Shown here piece by piece: positions 16,032 through 27,163 of a stretch of 64,000 bases of DNA. The stretch spans positions 1 through 64,000 of the forward strand of contig NZ_BAAALT010000028.1 in the NCBI RefSeq assembly GCF_039528515.1, written 5' to 3'. The notes under the pieces are model-generated. The model had not been told where the DNA came from, did not search any database, and saw only the letters and a program-made list of their open reading frames with translations. Numbering within the stretch: the stretch's first letter is position 1; every line of letters begins with the position of its first letter. The stretch comes from Luedemannella flava (GTDB lineage: Bacteria > Actinomycetota > Actinomycetes > Mycobacteriales > Micromonosporaceae). A program made the translations under genes and the position numbers.

Positions 16032-17522
16032 ATGAACGACGAAAAGAAGCCTGAGATCCAGGTCACAGCGGACGGCGAGCGGGGCATCCGGTCGTACGAC
16101 GCGGACCTGCCGCAGAAGTATCTCGACTTCATGCGTTCCGGTTGGGCCGACTCCCCCCTCGACGTGACGCCGCGCCCCCAGGTGCCCAACCACGCCAAGC
16201 GTCGCGCGGCCCTCTCCGCGGCCTTCCCCGGCGAGACGCTGGTCATCCCGACCGGCCGCGAGCACACCCGGGCCAACGACACGACGTTCCAGTTCCGGCC
16301 GGGCACCGACTTCGTCTACCTCACCGGCGAGCACGACCCCGACGCGGTCCTGATCATGCGGCCGAACGGCGCCGGCCACGACGCGGTCCTGTACGTGCGC
16401 CCGCGCTCGCCCCGCGACACCGACGAATTCTTCCGCAACGCCGCCTACGGCGAGCTGTGGATCGGCCGCCGGCACACGCTCGCGGAGAAGACCACCGAGC
16501 TGGGCATCGAGACGGCCGACTTCGCCGGCCTGCGGGCCGCGCTGGCCGACTGCGCCCCCGGCCGGACCCGGGTGCTGCGCGGCATCGACCCCGCGGTCGA
16601 CAAGGCCGTCGCGCCGTACGACACGGAGAAGGCCAGGACCCGCGACAACGAGCTGGCCACGGTCCTGTCCGAGCTGCGGCTGGTCAAGGACGAGTGGGAG
16701 ATCGCCCAGCTGCAGGACGCGATCGACGCGACGGTCCGCGGCTTCGAGGACGTGGCCCGCATCCTGCCGGCCGACCGGTCGATCAGCGAGCGGCTCATCG
16801 ACGGCGTCTTCTACACCCGCGCCCGCCACGACGGCAACGAGCTGGGCTACTCGTCGATCGTCGGCGGGGGCGCGCACGCCACGATCCTGCACTGGATCCG
16901 CAACACCGGGCACACGACGCCGGGCGAGCTGCTGCTCATGGACATGGGCGTGGAGAACCGCAACCTCTACACGGCCGACGTCACCCGCACCGTGCCGGTC
17001 AACGGCCGGTTCAGCCAGGTCCAGCGCGACGTGTACGACATCGTCCACCGCTCCCAGCAGGCCGGCATCGACGCGGTCGGCCCCGGCGTGAAGTACGAGG
17101 CGGTCGCGGACGCCTGCAACAAGGTCCTCGCCGAGGGCCTCCACGATCTGGGCCTGCTGCCCTGCTCCGTTGACGAGGCGCTGTCGAAGGACAGCCACGT
17201 CTACAAGCGGTGGACCCTGCACGGCTTCGGTCACATGCTGGGCCTCGACGTGCACGACTGCGCGAACGCCCGCAAGGAGAACTACCGCGACGGCAGCCTC
17301 GCCGAGGGCTACGTGCTGACGGTCGAGCCGGGGCTGTACTTCCAGGCCGAGGACGAGCTGGTCCCGGCGGAGCTGCGCGGCATCGGCGTGCGCATCGAGG
17401 ACGACATCCTGGTGACCGCCACCGGGTCGCGCAACCTGTCCGACGGCCTGCCGCGCACGGCCGACGACGTGGAGTCGTGGCTGGCGGAGCAGCGCGAGGC
17501 GGGGCCCCGGCTGCCCGGCTGA
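16032..17522 (+). CDS. pepP: Xaa-Pro aminopeptidase (aminopeptidase P)
   Basis: 496 aa, M24B family, cytosolic. N-terminal aminopeptidase P domain (FQFRPGTDFVYLTG), then the pita-bread catalytic domain with all metal ligands: MDMGVENRNLYTADVTRT (two Asp), HGFGHMLGLDVHD (His), VLTVEPGLY (Glu), and VRIEDD (Glu). Removes N-terminal residues preceding proline. ATG at 16032 has GGAGGAGGG 7 nt upstream. Divergently transcribed from asnB. Confidence 0.94.
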   Translation: MNDEKKPEIQVTADGERGIRSYDADLPQKYLDFMRSGWADSPLDVTPRPQVPNHAKRRAALSAAFPGETLVIPTGREHTRANDTTFQFRPGTDFVYLTGEHDPDAVLIMRPNGAGHDAVLYVRPRSPRDTDEFFRNAAYGELWIGRRHTLAEKTTELGIETADFAGLRAALADCAPGRTRVLRGIDPAVDKAVAPYDTEKARTRDNELATVLSELRLVKDEWEIAQLQDAIDATVRGFEDVARILPADRSISERLIDGVFYTRARHDGNELGYSSIVGGGAHATILHWIRNTGHTTPGELLLMDMGVENRNLYTADVTRTVPVNGRFSQVQRDVYDIVHRSQQAGIDAVGPGVKYEAVADACNKVLAEGLHDLGLLPCSVDEALSKDSHVYKRWTLHGFGHMLGLDVHDCANARKENYRDGSLAEGYVLTVEPGLYFQAEDELVPAELRGIGVRIEDDILVTATGSRNLSDGLPRTADDVESWLAEQREAGPRLPG

Positions 17523-17601
17523 CACCGGGTCGCCCGGCGTCGGGTCGACGACACATAACGGCAGGCGGCCACGGTCCGCGGTGATCATCGATGGCAGCAC
17601 C

Positions 17602-17624
17602 ATGATCTCCGACTCGTGAAGGGC
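17602..17624 (+). other. Relic lemA leader before first DUF2207 gene
   Basis: TGATCTCCGACTCG followed by GAAGGGC here is repeated, with one base changed, at 19142-19163 just before lemA. The next bases (CCCGCCGCC.CGATGGACCT) instead match those between lemA and the second DUF2207 gene. The junction is what a duplication of leader-lemA-DUF2207 followed by loss of one lemA would leave. Confidence 0.6.
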
Positions 17625-17638
17625 GACCCGCCGCCTCG

Positions 17639-19060
17639 ATGGACCTCTACCACCTCGACGTCGTGGTGACGCTCGGCGCCGTCGCCGCGTGGCTGACCGC
17701 GTACGCCGTCGCGCGCGTGGTCACCAGGCCGGCGTCGGTCACCGCGGCGCCGGCGACGCCCGATCTGCCGCCGGAGCCGCCGGCGCTGGCCAGCCTGCTG
17801 GCCAACCGTTGGCAGCTGACCGGGGACGCCGCCAGGGCGACCCTGCTCGACCTCGGCGCCCGCGGGATCCTGGAGTTCCGCCAGCCCGGCGACGACATCA
17901 TGCGGACCACCATCCATGTCCGCGGCCCGCGGCCCGACGGGCTCACGGCGTACGAGCGGATGGTCTTCGACCGGGTCGCCGGGCTCGCCGACGGCGGCAT
18001 GGTGCCGCTGACCGCCCTCACGTTCCGGGACGAGAAGCAGGCCGGGTCGTGGTGGAAGCGGCTCCGCGCGGCGATCATCGACGACGCGCGCAGCCGCGGG
18101 ATCTCCCGGCAACGGCTCACGGCCGTGGTGGTGACCGTCTTCAACCTGGCGGCGCTCGGCGTCGCGCTGCTGACCGGGCTCACGATCTACCACCACACCG
18201 GGCCGGATACCAGCCATTCCATCCGGTTGTCCGTGCTGGTTGCCGTGGCCGTGTGCGGCGTGCTGGTGGCTCTGGCGAGCCGCGACCACGGGGAGCGCGA
18301 CACCGGCGCCGGCCGGCAGGCGGCCGCCCGGTGGCTGGGCGTGAAGGCGTGGCTGCAGGCGCACGAGGCGTTCGCCGAGCTGCCGCCCACGTCGGTCACG
18401 GTGTGGGACCGGTACCTGAGCTACGGCTCCGCCGTCGGGGCGGCCCGGGCCACGAACGACGCGGTCGACCTGGGTACGGGCGACCGTAGGCTGGTCTGGT
18501 CGCACTTCGGCGGCGTGTGGCACCGGGTGCGGGTCCGCTACCCGCACGCCCGGTGGCGCTACGGCCGCACCACCCGGCAGCTCGTCATCCGGGCCCTCGT
18601 CAGCGCGGCCGTCGGGCTCGCGCTGTTGTGGGCGCTGCGCCCGACCGGAGCCGACCGGCCCGGTACCGGCTCGAAGATCATGCTTGCGCTCGCCGCGACC
18701 GGGGTGGTCTACGGCGCGTACCTGCTCGTGCGGGCCCTGATCGACCGGGCCGCGCCCGTCGAGATCACCGGCGAGGCGATCTACATCCGCCTGTGGAGGC
18801 AACACTCACGGTTGCGACTCAAGGACCACCGGCCGTGGCTGCACTACCTGGCCGTGGACGACGGCGGGAGCGGGGTCACCCGGGCCTGGGGTCTGCCCGA
18901 CGGGCTGGTCAACCGGGTGCGACCGGGCGACCTGGTGACGATCCACGTCCGGCCGTGGAGTCGGCGCGTCCTCACGGTGGCCCCCGCCGGCCGGGGCCGC
19001 GCGGCGCGCGCTGCCACGGACGTTCCCCGCCAACGCCGTGCGGCGCGCGTGACGCGGTAG
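17639..19060 (+). CDS. DUF2207-family membrane protein, copy 1
   Basis: 473 aa. Hydrophobic helix at residues 8-28, a soluble region with LPPEPPALASLLANRW and LGARGILEFRQPGDD, helices around 160-180 and 190-210, the SWWKRLR motif, then two further helices (about 320-340 and 350-375) and a C-terminal beta-rich part. Matches the C-terminal half of DUF2207 predicted membrane proteins, which occur with LemA. Function unknown. It is a close paralogue of the 19767 gene, with near-identical DNA over codons 80-150, but lacks that gene's last 170 residues. Confidence 0.8.
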   Translation: MDLYHLDVVVTLGAVAAWLTAYAVARVVTRPASVTAAPATPDLPPEPPALASLLANRWQLTGDAARATLLDLGARGILEFRQPGDDIMRTTIHVRGPRPDGLTAYERMVFDRVAGLADGGMVPLTALTFRDEKQAGSWWKRLRAAIIDDARSRGISRQRLTAVVVTVFNLAALGVALLTGLTIYHHTGPDTSHSIRLSVLVAVAVCGVLVALASRDHGERDTGAGRQAAARWLGVKAWLQAHEAFAELPPTSVTVWDRYLSYGSAVGAARATNDAVDLGTGDRRLVWSHFGGVWHRVRVRYPHARWRYGRTTRQLVIRALVSAAVGLALLWALRPTGADRPGTGSKIMLALAATGVVYGAYLLVRALIDRAAPVEITGEAIYIRLWRQHSRLRLKDHRPWLHYLAVDDGGSGVTRAWGLPDGLVNRVRPGDLVTIHVRPWSRRVLTVAPAGRGRAARAATDVPRQRRAARVTR

Positions 19061-19169
19061 CCGAGGTCAAATCGGCGACATATGCGAGCGCGGGCCGGGC
19101 GGTGCCCGTGAAGCTCAACCCGAGCGGCAGAATGATCGCCGTGATCTCCGACTCGGGAAGGGCCGTCGC

Positions 19170-19751
19170 ATGACCGGTTCCACCGTCGCCGCCATCGTCG
19201 GCGGCCTCGTCTGTCTCGTCCTCGTCGTCCTGGTCATCTGGGCGCTGGCGACGTACAACAAGCTGGTCCGCCAGCGCAACCAGGTCCAGGCGTCCTGGGC
19301 GCAGATCGACGTGCAGCTCAAGCGCCGCGTCGACCTGATCCCCAACCTGGTGGAGACGGTCAAGGGGTACGCCGCCCACGAGAAGGGCACCCTCGAGGCC
19401 GTCATCCAGGCCCGCAACACGGCGATCTCCGCCGCGGGCAGCCAGGGCCCCGCCGGTCGGGCCGAGGCCGAGAACGCCCTGACCCAGACGCTGGGCCGGC
19501 TGTTCGCGCTCGCCGAGGCGTACCCGAACCTGAAGGCCAACGAGAACTTCGCGGCCCTGCAGAGCGAGCTGGCCAGCACCGAAGACAAGATCGCGTACGC
19601 GCGCCAGTTCTACAACAGCGCCGTGCAGACCTTCAACACGAGCATCCAGACGATCCCGACGAACATCATCGCCGGGGTCGGCAACTTCAAGCAGATGGAC
19701 TTCTTCGAGGCCGCCGAGGGTGAGCGCGGCCCCGTCCAGGTCCGCTTCTAA
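19170..19751 (+). CDS. lemA: LemA family protein
   Basis: 193 aa. One N-terminal membrane helix (residues 7-28), then the conserved LemA helical bundle: NKLVRQRNQVQASWAQIDVQ, LKRRVDLIPNLVETVKGYA, and FYNSAVQTFNT followed by IPTNIIA near the end. LemA proteins are membrane-anchored with a helical domain whose role is unclear. 15 bp upstream of the second DUF2207 gene, the common LemA-DUF2207 pairing. GAAGGG precedes the ATG. Confidence 0.93.
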   Translation: MTGSTVAAIVGGLVCLVLVVLVIWALATYNKLVRQRNQVQASWAQIDVQLKRRVDLIPNLVETVKGYAAHEKGTLEAVIQARNTAISAAGSQGPAGRAEAENALTQTLGRLFALAEAYPNLKANENFAALQSELASTEDKIAYARQFYNSAVQTFNTSIQTIPTNIIAGVGNFKQMDFFEAAEGERGPVQVRF

Positions 19752-19766
19752 CCGCCCGCCGCCGCG

Positions 19767-21734
19767 ATGGACCTCCACTACCTCGACATCGCGGTCGCGG
19801 TCGGCGCGGTCGCCGCCTGGTTCGCGGTGTACGCGGTCGCGCTCGGAGTCACCCGGCCGGCGTCGGTCACCCCGGCGCCGGCCACCCAGGACCTGCCGCC
19901 GGAGCCGCCGGCGCTGGCGAGCCTGCTGGCCAACCGCTGGGAACTGACCGAGGACGCGGCCGAGGCGACCCTGCTGGACCTGGGCGCCCGGAAGATCATC
20001 GAGTTTCGCCAGCCGGGCAACGACATCATGCAGACCACCATCCACGTTCGTGACCCGCGGCCCGCCGGGCTCACGGCGTACGAACGGATGGTCTTCGACC
20101 GGGTCGCCGGGCTCGCCAAGGGCGGCATGGTGCCCCTGACCGCCCTCACGTTCCGCGACGAGAGCCAGGCCGGGTCGTGGTGGAAGCGGCTCCGCGCGGA
20201 GATCATCGCGGACGCGCGCAGCCGCGGGATCTCGCGGCGCCGACTGTCCGCGCCCGTCGTGACCGGGCTCAACATCCTGGGGTTCGTCGCCGCGGCGCCC
20301 ACCGGGTTCGCGATCTACCGGCACGCCGAACCGAACGCCGACGACAACCCCGTCGGCGCCGTCATCGGCGCCGTCATCGTCCTCGGCGGCCTGCTGTCCG
20401 CCGTCGCGGGGCGCAACCACGGCGAGCGGGACACGCCCGCCGGCTGGCAGGCGGCCTCCCGTTGGCTGGGCGTGAAGGCGTGGCTGCGCGGCCACGAGTC
20501 GTTCGCCGACCTGCCGCCGGCCTCGGTCGCGGTGTGGGACCGCTACCTGGCGTACGGCGCGGCCGTCGGCGCGACCCGCGCCACCAGCGCGGCGATCGAG
20601 ATGGGCATGGGCGACCACAAGCTCGCCTGGTCGCACTTCGGAGGCGTGTGGCACCGGGTACGCATCCGCTACCCGAGCACGTGGTGGCGCTACGGGCGAA
20701 CCGCGCCGCAGATCATCATCCGGGCGCTGATCGTCGGCGGGATCGGGTTCGCGCTGCTGTGGAAGGTGCGCGGGATCGCGGCCCAGATCAGCACGGAGGA
20801 GACGGGCACGATCGCGACCGCCTTCGGCCTGGCTTCCAAGATCATGCTGGTACTCGGCATCGGCGGCGTCACCTACGGCGCCTACATGCTGGTACGCGCG
20901 ATCATCGATCTGGCCGCGCCCGTGACGATCACGGGTGAGGCGCTCTGGATCCGGCTGTGGAAGCAGCATCCGGGCGGCGAGAACAGCCCGCCCCGGCCCT
21001 GGCTGAGCTACCTGGCCGTCGACGACGGCAAGGGCGACACCACGCGGGCCTGGGCCCTGCCGACGGAGTTCGTCAACCAGGTGGACCCCGGCGACACGGT
21101 GAAGATCGTGGTCCGGCCCTGGTGCCGGCGCATCGGCGAGATCACCGTCCTCGAGCGCGGCCACGCCCCGCAGACGCACGTGGCGCCCGCCGACGACAAC
21201 ACCGAGGCGCTCATCGCGCAGGCGATGGGCGTCCCTGCCCAGCGCGCGCCGGCAGCGGCCGGCGGTCTGCCGGGCACGCTCCTCGGTGCCATGATGTCCG
21301 GCGCCGGGCCGCTCGCGGACCTGCCGCCGATCGAAGCGCTGGTCCCCGTCAACGAGGTGAGCCGCGCGGTCGGCGCGCCGTGCACGTACCGGGCGATGCC
21401 ACCCGTACCGATGCCCATCTGGCACGCCGAGTTCAGCGGGCCGGACGGCAGGACGGTCCTGCAGGTCCTCCTCGGGTCGGCGGCGCTGGCCCACGCCGTC
21501 GCGAAGGCGAGCGGCAGCCACGGCACGCCGCTGCCCGGCATCGGCGACTCGGCGTTCGCGATCAGGCACGCGGCCACGGCCTTCAAGGGCGACATCGTGG
21601 TCAGTCTCAGCTTCGCCGGGCCGGCGAAGGACACCGATCCACGCAACCTCCACTGGCTCCTCGCTCAGGTCGTCGGCCGTCTCCCCGGCAAACAGGCGAC
21701 GGGGCCGCCCGGCGCCGTGTTGACTGACACGTGA
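19767..21734 (+). CDS. DUF2207-family membrane protein, copy 2 with extra C-terminal domain
   Basis: 655 aa. The first 470 residues parallel the 17639 protein segment by segment (LPPEPPALASLLANRW, SWWKRLRAEI, WSHFGGVWHRVRIRYP, four to five helices). The remaining 170 residues form a soluble domain (PLADLPPIEALVPVNEVSRA and a later GDSAFAIR) that resembles small actinobacterial domains scoring substrate-like beta structure, with no assignment I can defend. In operon with lemA. The pair probably acts together at the membrane. Confidence 0.82.
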   Translation: MDLHYLDIAVAVGAVAAWFAVYAVALGVTRPASVTPAPATQDLPPEPPALASLLANRWELTEDAAEATLLDLGARKIIEFRQPGNDIMQTTIHVRDPRPAGLTAYERMVFDRVAGLAKGGMVPLTALTFRDESQAGSWWKRLRAEIIADARSRGISRRRLSAPVVTGLNILGFVAAAPTGFAIYRHAEPNADDNPVGAVIGAVIVLGGLLSAVAGRNHGERDTPAGWQAASRWLGVKAWLRGHESFADLPPASVAVWDRYLAYGAAVGATRATSAAIEMGMGDHKLAWSHFGGVWHRVRIRYPSTWWRYGRTAPQIIIRALIVGGIGFALLWKVRGIAAQISTEETGTIATAFGLASKIMLVLGIGGVTYGAYMLVRAIIDLAAPVTITGEALWIRLWKQHPGGENSPPRPWLSYLAVDDGKGDTTRAWALPTEFVNQVDPGDTVKIVVRPWCRRIGEITVLERGHAPQTHVAPADDNTEALIAQAMGVPAQRAPAAAGGLPGTLLGAMMSGAGPLADLPPIEALVPVNEVSRAVGAPCTYRAMPPVPMPIWHAEFSGPDGRTVLQVLLGSAALAHAVAKASGSHGTPLPGIGDSAFAIRHAATAFKGDIVVSLSFAGPAKDTDPRNLHWLLAQVVGRLPGKQATGPPGAVLTDT

Positions 21735-21764
21735 CGGGGTAACCCGAATCGGACGGAGGTGCCG

Positions 21765-22814
21765 ATGCGCGGACTTGTGGTCACACCAGGCAAGGCGGGC
21801 AGCGCCCGGGTGGACGGCGACCTGCCCGAGCCGCCCGGCGCCGAGGGCGAGGTGCTCGTCGAGGGCCTGCTCGTGGGCGTGTGCGGCACCGATCGGGAGA
21901 TCATCGCCGGGCACTACGGGCAGGCCCCGCCGCGCTCGCCCAACCGCCTGGTGCTGGGCCACGAGGCGCTCGGCCGGGTCATCTCCGACGACTCCGGCCG
22001 GCTCTCCCCCGGCGACCTGGTCACCGCCGTCGTGCGCCGCCCCGATCCGGTGCCGTGCGCCAGCTGCGCGGTCGGCGAGTGGGACATGTGCCGCAACGGG
22101 CAGTTCGTCGAATGCGGCATCAAGCAGCGGCACGGCTTCGCCCGGGAGCACTGGCGGGTGGAGAGCGACTTCGTCATCCCGCTCGACCCGACGCTCATCG
22201 AGGTCGGCACCCTGATGGAGCCGGCCAGCGTGGTCGCGAAGGCCTGGGACCAGGTCGAGAAGGTGGGCATGCGCTCGTTCTGGCGGCCACGCACGGCGCT
22301 CGTCACGGGGGCCGGCCCGGTCGGCCTGCTGGCGGCCCTGTTGGGCGTGCAGCGAGGGCTGGACGTGCACGTCCTGGACCGCGCCACGGACGGGATCAAG
22401 CCCGAGCTGGTGCGCGCGCTGGGCGCCACGTACCACCCCGAGTCCGTCATGGACACGCACCTGGCCCCGGACATCATCCTCGAATGCACCGGCGCCGCAC
22501 CGGTGATCGTGGACGCGCTCGATCTCATCGCCCCGGGCGGCGTCGTCGTGCTGGCCGGTATGTCCTCCGGTGGGCACAACATCACCTTCGACGTGGGCCA
22601 GATCAACCGGAACATCGTGCTGGAGAACAACGCGGTGATCGGGTCGGTGAACGCCAACCGGCGCCACTGGAAGCTGGCCGCCACGGCCGTCGCGGCGGCC
22701 GACATCGGCTGGCTGCGCTCGTTGGTCACGCGTCGGGTGGCCCTGTCGGACTTCCCCAAGGCGTTGGAGCCTATGGTCGACGATGTGAAGGTCGTCCTCG
22801 ACCTGCAGCAGTGA
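21765..22814 (+). CDS. Zinc-type MDR dehydrogenase, glucose 1-dehydrogenase-like
   Basis: 349 aa. Catalytic zinc region GVCGTDREII and LGHEALGRV, a structural cysteine cluster (CASCAVGEWDMC), and the NAD(P) site TGAGPVGLLAAL. The C-terminal part with QINRNIVLENNAVIGSVNANRRHW is typical of the glucose dehydrogenase C-terminal domain family. Likely oxidises glucose or a related aldose. ATG at 21765 has GGAGG 5 nt upstream; a GTG 6 bp earlier is within that site and rejected. Follows the DUF2207 gene by 30 bp. Confidence 0.88.
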   Translation: MRGLVVTPGKAGSARVDGDLPEPPGAEGEVLVEGLLVGVCGTDREIIAGHYGQAPPRSPNRLVLGHEALGRVISDDSGRLSPGDLVTAVVRRPDPVPCASCAVGEWDMCRNGQFVECGIKQRHGFAREHWRVESDFVIPLDPTLIEVGTLMEPASVVAKAWDQVEKVGMRSFWRPRTALVTGAGPVGLLAALLGVQRGLDVHVLDRATDGIKPELVRALGATYHPESVMDTHLAPDIILECTGAAPVIVDALDLIAPGGVVVLAGMSSGGHNITFDVGQINRNIVLENNAVIGSVNANRRHWKLAATAVAAADIGWLRSLVTRRVALSDFPKALEPMVDDVKVVLDLQQ

Positions 22815-22822
22815 GACCCGGC

Positions 22823-22856
22823 TTGACGACTTAACAAGACGGACGTACGGTTTGTT
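22823..22856 (+). promoter_or_regulatory. acnA promoter with AcnR-type operator
   Basis: TTGACG (22823-22828), 17 bp, TACGGT (22846-22851) form a good housekeeping promoter. An interrupted palindrome at 22833-22856 overlaps the -10: AACAAGACGG then ACGTACGGTTTGTT. The same CAA..CG.ACGTACGG.TTG pattern occurs before acnR at 30508-30529. Binding by AcnR is inference from the shared site and the regulator's identity. Confidence 0.7.
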
Positions 22857-22909
22857 GGGGCGGCGGTGCGGCCGCCGCACGACTTCCCGCGATTCATAAG
22901 GAGTACGAC

Positions 22910-25645
<2,736 letters not shown>

Positions 25646-25661
25646 GTCCACGTCAGATCCT

Positions 25662-25704
25662 GGGGGGTATCCGCGGTGCGGATACCCCCCAGATTGTTTC
25701 GGTT
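25662..25704 (+). terminator. acnA intrinsic terminator
   Basis: CTGGGGGGTATCCGC at 25662-25676 pairs perfectly with 25680-25694 around a 3-nt loop and is followed by ATTGTTTCGG. It starts 16 bp past the acnA stop. Confidence 0.9.
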
Positions 25705-26061
25705 CAGGCGGTCCGCGCCGGCGTGAAGATCGCCATCTCCGGTGCGGACGTGCAGTCCAATCGCCGGTCGTTGGCACGCGTCGCTCCACGATCGCCGAAT
25801 GCGGTACGAGCATGAAGTCCCGACACCCGTTTAACCGACAAATCACCCCTCGCTTGTCACGATGATCGGCGTTTTCTGTACGAGACCGCAGCCCAGCCAC
25901 GCTCCTGTACAGGAAACCCAGATCTTGGTACTCATAGGCGGCCGGACGCGACCCCCGGCTTGCCGACCACCTGTCATGAGTTCGGTTCGGAGATGCGACA
26001 CGCACCTGGCCGCACCGCTCAGCGTTCTGGCGGGCAATCTCAGCCGCACGTATGTGCCGCA
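25705..26061. other. Gap with no recognisable feature
   Basis: Lower GC than its surroundings and without credible genes; frames on either strand lack ribosome sites and homology. It lies between the acnA terminator and the lichenase control region. Confidence 0.5.
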
Positions 26062-26077
26062 CTGGAAGCGCTTCCAG
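26062..26077. promoter_or_regulatory. Upstream LacI-family operator
   Basis: Perfect palindrome CTGGAAGCGCTTCCAG, identical to the site at 26151. The two are 89 bp apart, centre to centre, flanking the putative promoter, as expected for looping repression by a LacI-family protein. Confidence 0.8.
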
Positions 26078-26116
26078 CGAACTCGATCCGGCTCCTCCTC
26101 CAATAACGCGCGTTTC

Positions 26117-26145
26117 TTGTGTCGATGATAGTGAATCGATACCAT
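26117..26145 (+). promoter_or_regulatory. Putative lichenase promoter
   Basis: TTGTGT (26117-26122), 17-bp spacer, TACCAT (26140-26145). The predicted start of transcription near 26152 falls inside the downstream operator, and leaves a leader of about 225 nt before the gene. Confidence 0.5.
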
Positions 26146-26150
26146 CGGGA

Positions 26151-26166
26151 CTGGAAGCGCTTCCAG
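26151..26166. promoter_or_regulatory. Downstream LacI-family operator
   Basis: Second exact copy of CTGGAAGCGCTTCCAG, placed right after the -10 box where bound repressor would block initiation. The sequence has the central CG and GGAAGCGCTTCC core common to LacI-type operators of actinobacterial polysaccharide-degradation genes. Confidence 0.8.
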
Positions 26167-26377
26167 TTTTTGACCATATCCGTCCACCCGCCGGTGTCCC
26201 CGCCAACAACCGCTGGCGCCGAGCCGGCTCCGCTCCGACTCCCCCAGCCGTCCCCCACGGCACGAGCATCCAACCCGTAAGCATCGTCATGCCGGTCGTC
26301 GAGCAGCTGTCGACTCCGGACAGCACGGTGCGGGCCCGGACGCTCGCACGCCGCGATCGCGCCACAAGGAGGCCGTC

Positions 26378-27163
26378 ATGCGATCGCCCACGACACGTCA
26401 CCGGACCCAGTTCCGCCGGTGGCTCCTGGCCCCACTCGTCGCTCTGTCCCTGGTGTCCGGCTTGGCGCTGACCCCCGCCGCCAACGCCGCCATCGGCGGC
26501 AGCTTCGTGGACAACCTCAACTCCTTCGACACCGGCCGCTGGCACAAGGCCGACGGCTGGAGCAACGGCGCCATGTTCAACGTCGGCTGGCGCGCCGACC
26601 ACGTCTGGTTCAACGGCGGCGTCATGGGCATCAACCTGGACACCGCCACCTGCCCCGGCGGCTGCTCCGGTAAGCCCTACGCCTCCGGCGAGTACCGCAC
26701 CAACGACCTGTTCTCCTACGGCCGTTTCGAGACGCGGATGATGGCCGTCAAGCGCCCCGGCACGGTGACGTCGTTCTTCACCTACACCGGGCCGAGTGAC
26801 GGCCAGCCCTGGGACGAGATCGACATCGAGATCCTCGGCAAGAACACCACCCAGATGCAGACCAACTACTTCACCAACGGGGTCGGCGGGCACGAGAAGA
26901 TCATCAATCTCGGATTCGACGCCGCCGCCGGCTACCACACCTACGCCATCGAATGGTGGAACAGAGGCACCATCAACTGGTTCGTCGACGGCCGCCTCGT
27001 CCACCAGGAGAACGGCTCGCGCGGCCCGCTGCCCACCCGCCCGCAACGCATCATGGCGAACTTCTGGCCGGGCATCGGCGTCGACAGTTGGCTCGGCCCG
27101 TTCGTCTACCCCGGAACGCCGCTGACCGCCCGTTACGACTGGATCAGGTACACCAGGTACTGA
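26378..27163 (+). CDS. Secreted GH16 beta-glucanase (lichenase-like)
   Basis: 261 aa. Signal peptide with twin basic start and hydrophobic core ending TPAANAA (cleavage near residue 38). Catalytic motif WDEIDIEILG contains both Glu and the helper Asp of GH16 endo-beta-1,3-1,4-glucanases; YGRFETRM and the final YDWIRYTRY also fit. Hydrolyses mixed-linkage beta-glucan outside the cell. ATG has AGGAGG 6 nt upstream. Regulated, by position, by two LacI-type operators and the convergent LacI gene, whose end it overlaps by 20 bp. Confidence 0.93.
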   Translation: MRSPTTRHRTQFRRWLLAPLVALSLVSGLALTPAANAAIGGSFVDNLNSFDTGRWHKADGWSNGAMFNVGWRADHVWFNGGVMGINLDTATCPGGCSGKPYASGEYRTNDLFSYGRFETRMMAVKRPGTVTSFFTYTGPSDGQPWDEIDIEILGKNTTQMQTNYFTNGVGGHEKIINLGFDAAAGYHTYAIEWWNRGTINWFVDGRLVHQENGSRGPLPTRPQRIMANFWPGIGVDSWLGPFVYPGTPLTARYDWIRYTRY

